From Notospermus geniculatus (Eukaryota > Nemertea > Pilidiophora > Heteronemertea > Lineidae), in contig NMRB01000731.1 in assembly GCA_002633025.1 (NCBI GenBank), positions 80,821-144,820 on the forward strand: a DNA stretch of 64,000 bases, written 5' to 3'. Of this stretch, positions 48,301 through 54,300 are shown piece by piece. The translations under genes were made by a program, and so were the position numbers. Position 1 is the first letter of the stretch; each line of letters starts with the position of its first letter. The notes beneath the pieces are model-generated. The model was not told the origin of the DNA. It worked only from the letters and a program-made list of their open reading frames with translations, and searched no databases.

Positions 48301-51300
48301 AGCATTGAGGCTTGATAGTGACTTGTGAAGGCTTCCCGCCCCACTTTGAATGAGAGATTATTCAGATAAGTGTTATTTCGAAGCTGAAATGAGTGTGATG
48401 CTTCTTAAAGGTAAGGATGCTGTCAGTTATATGAGGTTGGTTGGACAGCTTTGACTGAAAGGAAGGACATAAGTACTGGACAAAGACAAGTCCCAAAAGT
48501 TACTGTGACTTCAAATAACTGGTGACATCAACCTTTGGAATCCAATGCATGCAAAATAAACGAAACGTTGACCCCGAACCAGACTATGATCTTGTTAAGC
48601 GAGAGAGAGGAGTCCTTGGATAGTTTGGTCACCACATCCCGTGTTGCGGTTACCTTGAATCTGCGGTGGCCATGTTTGCGACGATAGGCCTCCGGTGTCA
48701 TTTCCTCGTCGCTTGAACTGTCACCGATATCACCGCGATCACGGCCGTACTTTTTACGGTAGCTCTCTGGAGATAAGTTGTCATCACTGTCCGCCTCCTC
48801 GTCTTCACTCTAGTTTTGAACAACAAAGATCCTGTCAACTCCAAAATTTTCAAGGTAAGACACACCAAGAAGCTGGCAAACAGGCACTAAAATAAGTACG
48901 AAAGCTCAGTCTTCAAGCTTTGACCCGAACTTCAATCTCCAAGCTTCAATTTTCAAGCTTGAACCCCCAGACTTCAATCTTCAAGCTTGAACTCAACTTC
49001 AATTTCAAGCACGAACCCTAACTTCAATCTTCAAGCTTGAACCCCCAGACTTCAATCTTCAAGCTCGAACACCAACTTCGATCTTCAAACTTCAAACGCC
49101 CCGACTTCAAGCTTTGACCTGAACTTCAATCTTCAAGCTCGAACCCTCAACTTCGATCTTCAAGCTCAAACCCCAACTACGATTTTTCAAGCTCGAACAT
49201 ACGAACTCAAGCTTGAAGATTAAGATTGAATGAGCCTCCGTGCTTTCGGAATATTTTAGTATGATATGCCTCTTCCACTACAAAATAGACGTACATCTGT
49301 ATTTTCGTGAAAGCTACGATGAAGCTACTATTCCTGCTTTTGACATCTTTGATAAAATACACAAATTCACCGGAAAATCATTGCAAAAATGTAACTTTAG
49401 TAACGAAAGCTCTGAAACAAAATATTATGCTACAAGGTTAGATAAAACACCATTTCGTTCCATAAAACACCATGAGAAGAGGCGATTTCAAAAATTAGGG
49501 ATTGATTCATGCCAAATGAGAGAAGTTCTGCTGAGATTAGAAGTGTAAAATGATGAAACAATAATGTCTGTATATGGCACGTAATGGAAAATGAATGAAG
49601 GCGTAATGTATAATGAAAGGTGAGGAGGAAAAAATGTATATATGCATAAATTATGTAGATGTATACACTGTACATGCATAAGTTATGTAGATGTAGGTCT
49701 TGCCAATCAAGCAATTCGTAATACAAGTATACATAATCATTAGCATAATGACGTTGTGTTAGTAGCCATGGGTTCAAATGGTAGTTAGATTGTTATAGCC
49801 ATGGATACCCTGGTTGTCATAGTAACACATCGTTATCATGGTTACTGTTGTTGCGTTGGTTACTCACCTTCTTTTCTCCTCCACCAGGTTTATGTGTTGC
49901 ATTGCTGAACGAGCCAACTTTAGATTTAGCCGCCTGTATTTTTGGTTCTGCTTTTGTATTACCGCCACCTAAAATGGATTTGGGAGGAAAGGGTAAGGAA
50001 AGGGGTCCAGAGATTGTGGTCAAAAAAGGGTCTCACCAGGAGATAATCTCAACAGGGTATCCCAATGGACCTCAATGAATCTTGGTAAAAAACGCTTGTT
50101 TACAGCTGAGGATGTCCTTATTCAGTGTGTCCGCTATCTTGGTTTCTATGGGATTTCTTTGATAAACTCCCGTGTGCAAATGACTGCCACGTAGGCAAAT
50201 TTGTGTTCCGCGACCAATCACATTTTGGCTTGCGTACCGGATGATAGCGCAGGCGCGAAATCTCCGTAGAATCTAAGATGGTGGGGCGGGGGCCTGGTGA
50301 AAAGAATTCTATCCTGTCGAAGGAGAATTAAGACAGAGTCTTGGTGTAAGACTTGGATTTGGAACAGGTTTAGCAGCAAGAACTGTCGGAGAAAGGACAG
50401 TATCACAATGTTCTAAAATGTCTACTACCGATGCAATAAAATCACAGGGGTAAAAATGTTGTGGAAAAGGATGGAATAAAACTGCTTATAAGAGGTTGTC
50501 AGGGTCTCCAGGGAGGTAGTCAAAGATTCGAAATGCTGTGGATGGGAAGGGGCAAGATTGATTCATCCTCAACCTTGATGCTTACCAACTCGTCGGGGCC
50601 TTTATGCAGAAAGTAAGTTTACCATATAAAGCCTTTAGTTTTAGAGGGGACTTGGGAACTGACAGCGATTACGTAATAAATTATGTCAAGTTTGGATGAT
50701 TTGAAGCAAAGTCAAGCACCAACGTTATTCTGATAGTACGGGACAGCTCAAAAGTTTACTCTTGGTTCACGAATCGTTTCGTGTCGTACTTAGAAAAACC
50801 TTGAAGTTATAATGGCCCTGCCTCTTGCTTTCGAGATTTCATAACCACGAATTTCACCCTATCATAATCTGATGGTAAACAGACTGCGAAATTGGCATTT
50901 TTAACTTACCAGGAGACTGTTGTGCATTGGCCTTTGCTCCAACTCTACCTCCTGCTGCACTCGATGCTCGCGGGCTCTGAAACAATATAGAAGGAATGCC
51001 GTATCAACAGACTGTCGGCCAACAACGAAAGAGCAACATTTCCCAACTGATATAATTTGCCAAGAACCAGGAACTTTTTTAACGTAACATTTTAGACCCT
51101 TGTTGACTCCAGCTGAGATTTTATACAGAGTCACTGATGAAAAGTGAACAACACAACACGGAGGTCGCCATGAACAACACTCGAACCATATTTACCTTGC
51201 CGTCAGAAGCAGAGCCCTTGCGATCTGAAACGGGGAGAAAAGGGGTTTGAAAACAAGATGTCTTCAAAAATCTTACTTAATGCGAAATATTTGCATGTAT

Positions 51301-54300
51301 ATGAAATTAACAAGATCTATTAGCCTAATCAAGGGGGTGCATTATTAACCCTGTGTTGGTCATTTATAGTTCGTGAGTTTCTTTTGCCCCCGCCCACGAT
51401 TTTGCTCCGTGGCTAATTGTAATAGCCGGACCAGAAAAGACGGAACGAAATTCATAAGTAACTAAACTGTAGGGAGTACTCGTTATTTGTGAACCCAAGT
51501 TTGGGAGAACATTGTGACTCCTGCCATGAAGAAGATGGATGAACCATCGAGACAGATGGTATTTCGTGACAACAACTGGTTGTTTCCCATGCATATGACA
51601 TCATAGGATAGCCTCGAAATAGCCTCGAGATTGGCTCTTTCGTCGATTACAATCTCGTTTCGTTTTCTTTTCGTTTCTGCGTTTGTAACAAGCCCATTTT
51701 TTTCATAGTTCACAAAACTACGACGCAAAATGGTTCATAAAAAGATCATGCGGTTGTCAAATCAATGCATGCACGTGGTGTGGGGACCAGATCAATAGTT
51801 TGGAACATAGGTGGGTGTAGTTTCATGAACTTCACTCCCCATCTAAAGGGCCAATTGACGCAAATTGTCATTGATTTCTTCGAACAGATCAATCATAATT
51901 TAGGAAGGTTCGTGCTGTTGTACACGAGGCTAATCAGCTGTTATGCCAAATGCTGAATTAGGGGTTGTTCATTTCTTGAAGCTGGGATGGGTGGGACCGT
52001 TAGGCTGCAATCACATAGAGCTACACGTTACACCGACACGCCGGTTAATAATGGCTTCACAAAGGGCCCGCGACCCTGAAGCCATTGTTAACCGGCGTGT
52101 CGGTGTAGCGTGTAGCTCTATGTGATTGCAGCCTTGGGCCGCAAGGTGTACAAGAAATCAGATAGAATAGAAGTAGTCTCAATTTTCCTTTACCCAAGGT
52201 AACCTTCCACCAATGTTGATATTCAAGCATACTTACCATTGGTTACAAAATTTGAGACAACGATATGCTACACACAAAATTATAACCACAAATATATCAA
52301 TGATATTATGATATATTCATGTTATAAATTATATTTAACACTTATAGTGGAACCCCGGTTGAAGACCATCTCCGTAACAAGACCAACTCCTCTAACAAGA
52401 CCACTCATCACTGTCCCAAAATGCGCATCAATAGAAAAGAACCTTGGTAACAAGACCACCTCACTAAGAAGACCACTTCAGCTGGTCTTCTTACTGGGGT
52501 TCCACTGTATGTAAAGGTCACAACAGGCTGAAAACATGATCAAAACTTAGGAGACAACGTCCAAGTTGATCACATGCAGTCTTAAACATGAAATGAACAC
52601 ACTGGAAAACACATCTTTAAAAAGAAACCAAAATTAAGGACCAAACAATCAGTAAAAAATTAAAAATAATATTCAATAAAAAAAAAGACGTTGTCATGAA
52701 TGCAAAAAACACAGTCTTTTCCCAGTGTTTTCATATCAACCTAAAAAGCAAAGCATGCGCAGTACATGTACAATGGCGCAAAATGTGCCAATGCATCAAT
52801 CCGACGATGTAGCGCAAAGCAAAGGCATCTCCAATCATGACTAGCTGCTAATCGTGTTAATGGTGCGGTGCGTTTGTGCAGGGATGATACTTGTCCGTTA
52901 AACTCTTTATACCATTTCATTCAGGGACTAAACGGGAAATCGGAAGAGGGAATATCCTTATCATGCGGCTGTGACAGTATCATCCCTATTGCTGATGTCA
53001 GTAAGCAGGTTCGTTCATAAAAAACTTACCACTCCCCACCACTTCGATGTAATTTTTAACACCCTTTATACACACCTTTGGCTCCAGTATCTACTATACT
53101 ATTGTTATAGTGTGTAAACGAAAAAAATAAAAAATCCAGAGCGCCCTCACTTGCACTCAACTAAGTACGCTTGTGTCAACAAAAACAGTTCTCGGAAGTA
53201 TAGTTAAATAGAATTACTATGTATTCAGTCTACTTGTTCAGCATGAGTGTGGCTGGTGGGGTGTAGTAAGCAGCAATGTACACGTGAAAAAGCAGTGCTA
53301 TCGTGTCTATTTCAAGTAATAAGTTTAATAACCTGTGCCTTTTGGTGGTGCAGTCGTTGGTCTTTTTAGCTGATTCCCTTCCGATTTCGATCGTGGTGAA
53401 TCTTTGGGGGTGGCAGTCGCCGATCTGGGGCTTGATTTTGAAACTCCTCCTGTAGATGCAGACCGCGGTGAGGCCTTCTTGTCACCAGCTGACGCAGTTC
53501 GCTTTGGGCTGTCCTTTGAGCTTCCCAAAGTTGGCAATTTACTTGGGGAACGCAATTTACTGGTACTGGAAGTTGTCGATGTTTCTTGTTTGATAACTGT
53601 TGTCTTTTGTCCCTCATTTATAACGGTGACCTCACTTTTTCCATCACTGACTGTGTTCTTTGAGGCATCCCCCTCGACGGTGTCGCTATGGTTACGAGAA
53701 ACCGTCTCCGTTATTGTTGTTACTTTCAACACGTCTTCCCCACCTGCCTGCACTTGTTCTATAGTATGTCTCTCCGACTTGGTAACATTTTGTCTGCCCC
53801 CTCCTCCACCCGTAGCACCGTGGAGGTCATTCGATGTCAGCTTTGTCTTGGCGTCCGGTTCTTCCCGCAGTTCCAAGAGTCGAGGTTCTGTTTTGTTGCC
53901 AGATCCGGCACTGCCACCCCCGGCCACTCCATTTGGCATATGGTCATCTGTAAGGCAAACAAGGTGGGAAAACATGTGATTAGGTCAGGCATGGTGAGGA
54001 TAATGTGAATATGCACGAGTCCAACATGAAGTCATATGGGATTACTCTGACTGAAAGGCTATGTATTCTGTCACAAGCACTTCGAGTATCCTGCAGGTTT
54101 TTTTTACCTCGCTCCTCTTCATCCACTCACACAGCTTATGAAGAGGAGAGAGACCGAAGCCCTACTACGGGATCCAAGAAATGAGCATACAAGGGACTGC
54201 TGGAACACAAACACTTCGAGTATTCCAGCAGGGATTTTAGCTCGCTCCTCTTCACCCACTCACACAGCGAAGAAGAGGAACGAGACCAAAGTCCTGCTAT

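Noticed and set aside
53037-53103. Strong GTAAGT donor in the tau intron between exons 2 and 3
   Set aside because: All acceptors that keep phase 1 run into stop codons, apart from a 12-nt option with a poor pyrimidine tract.
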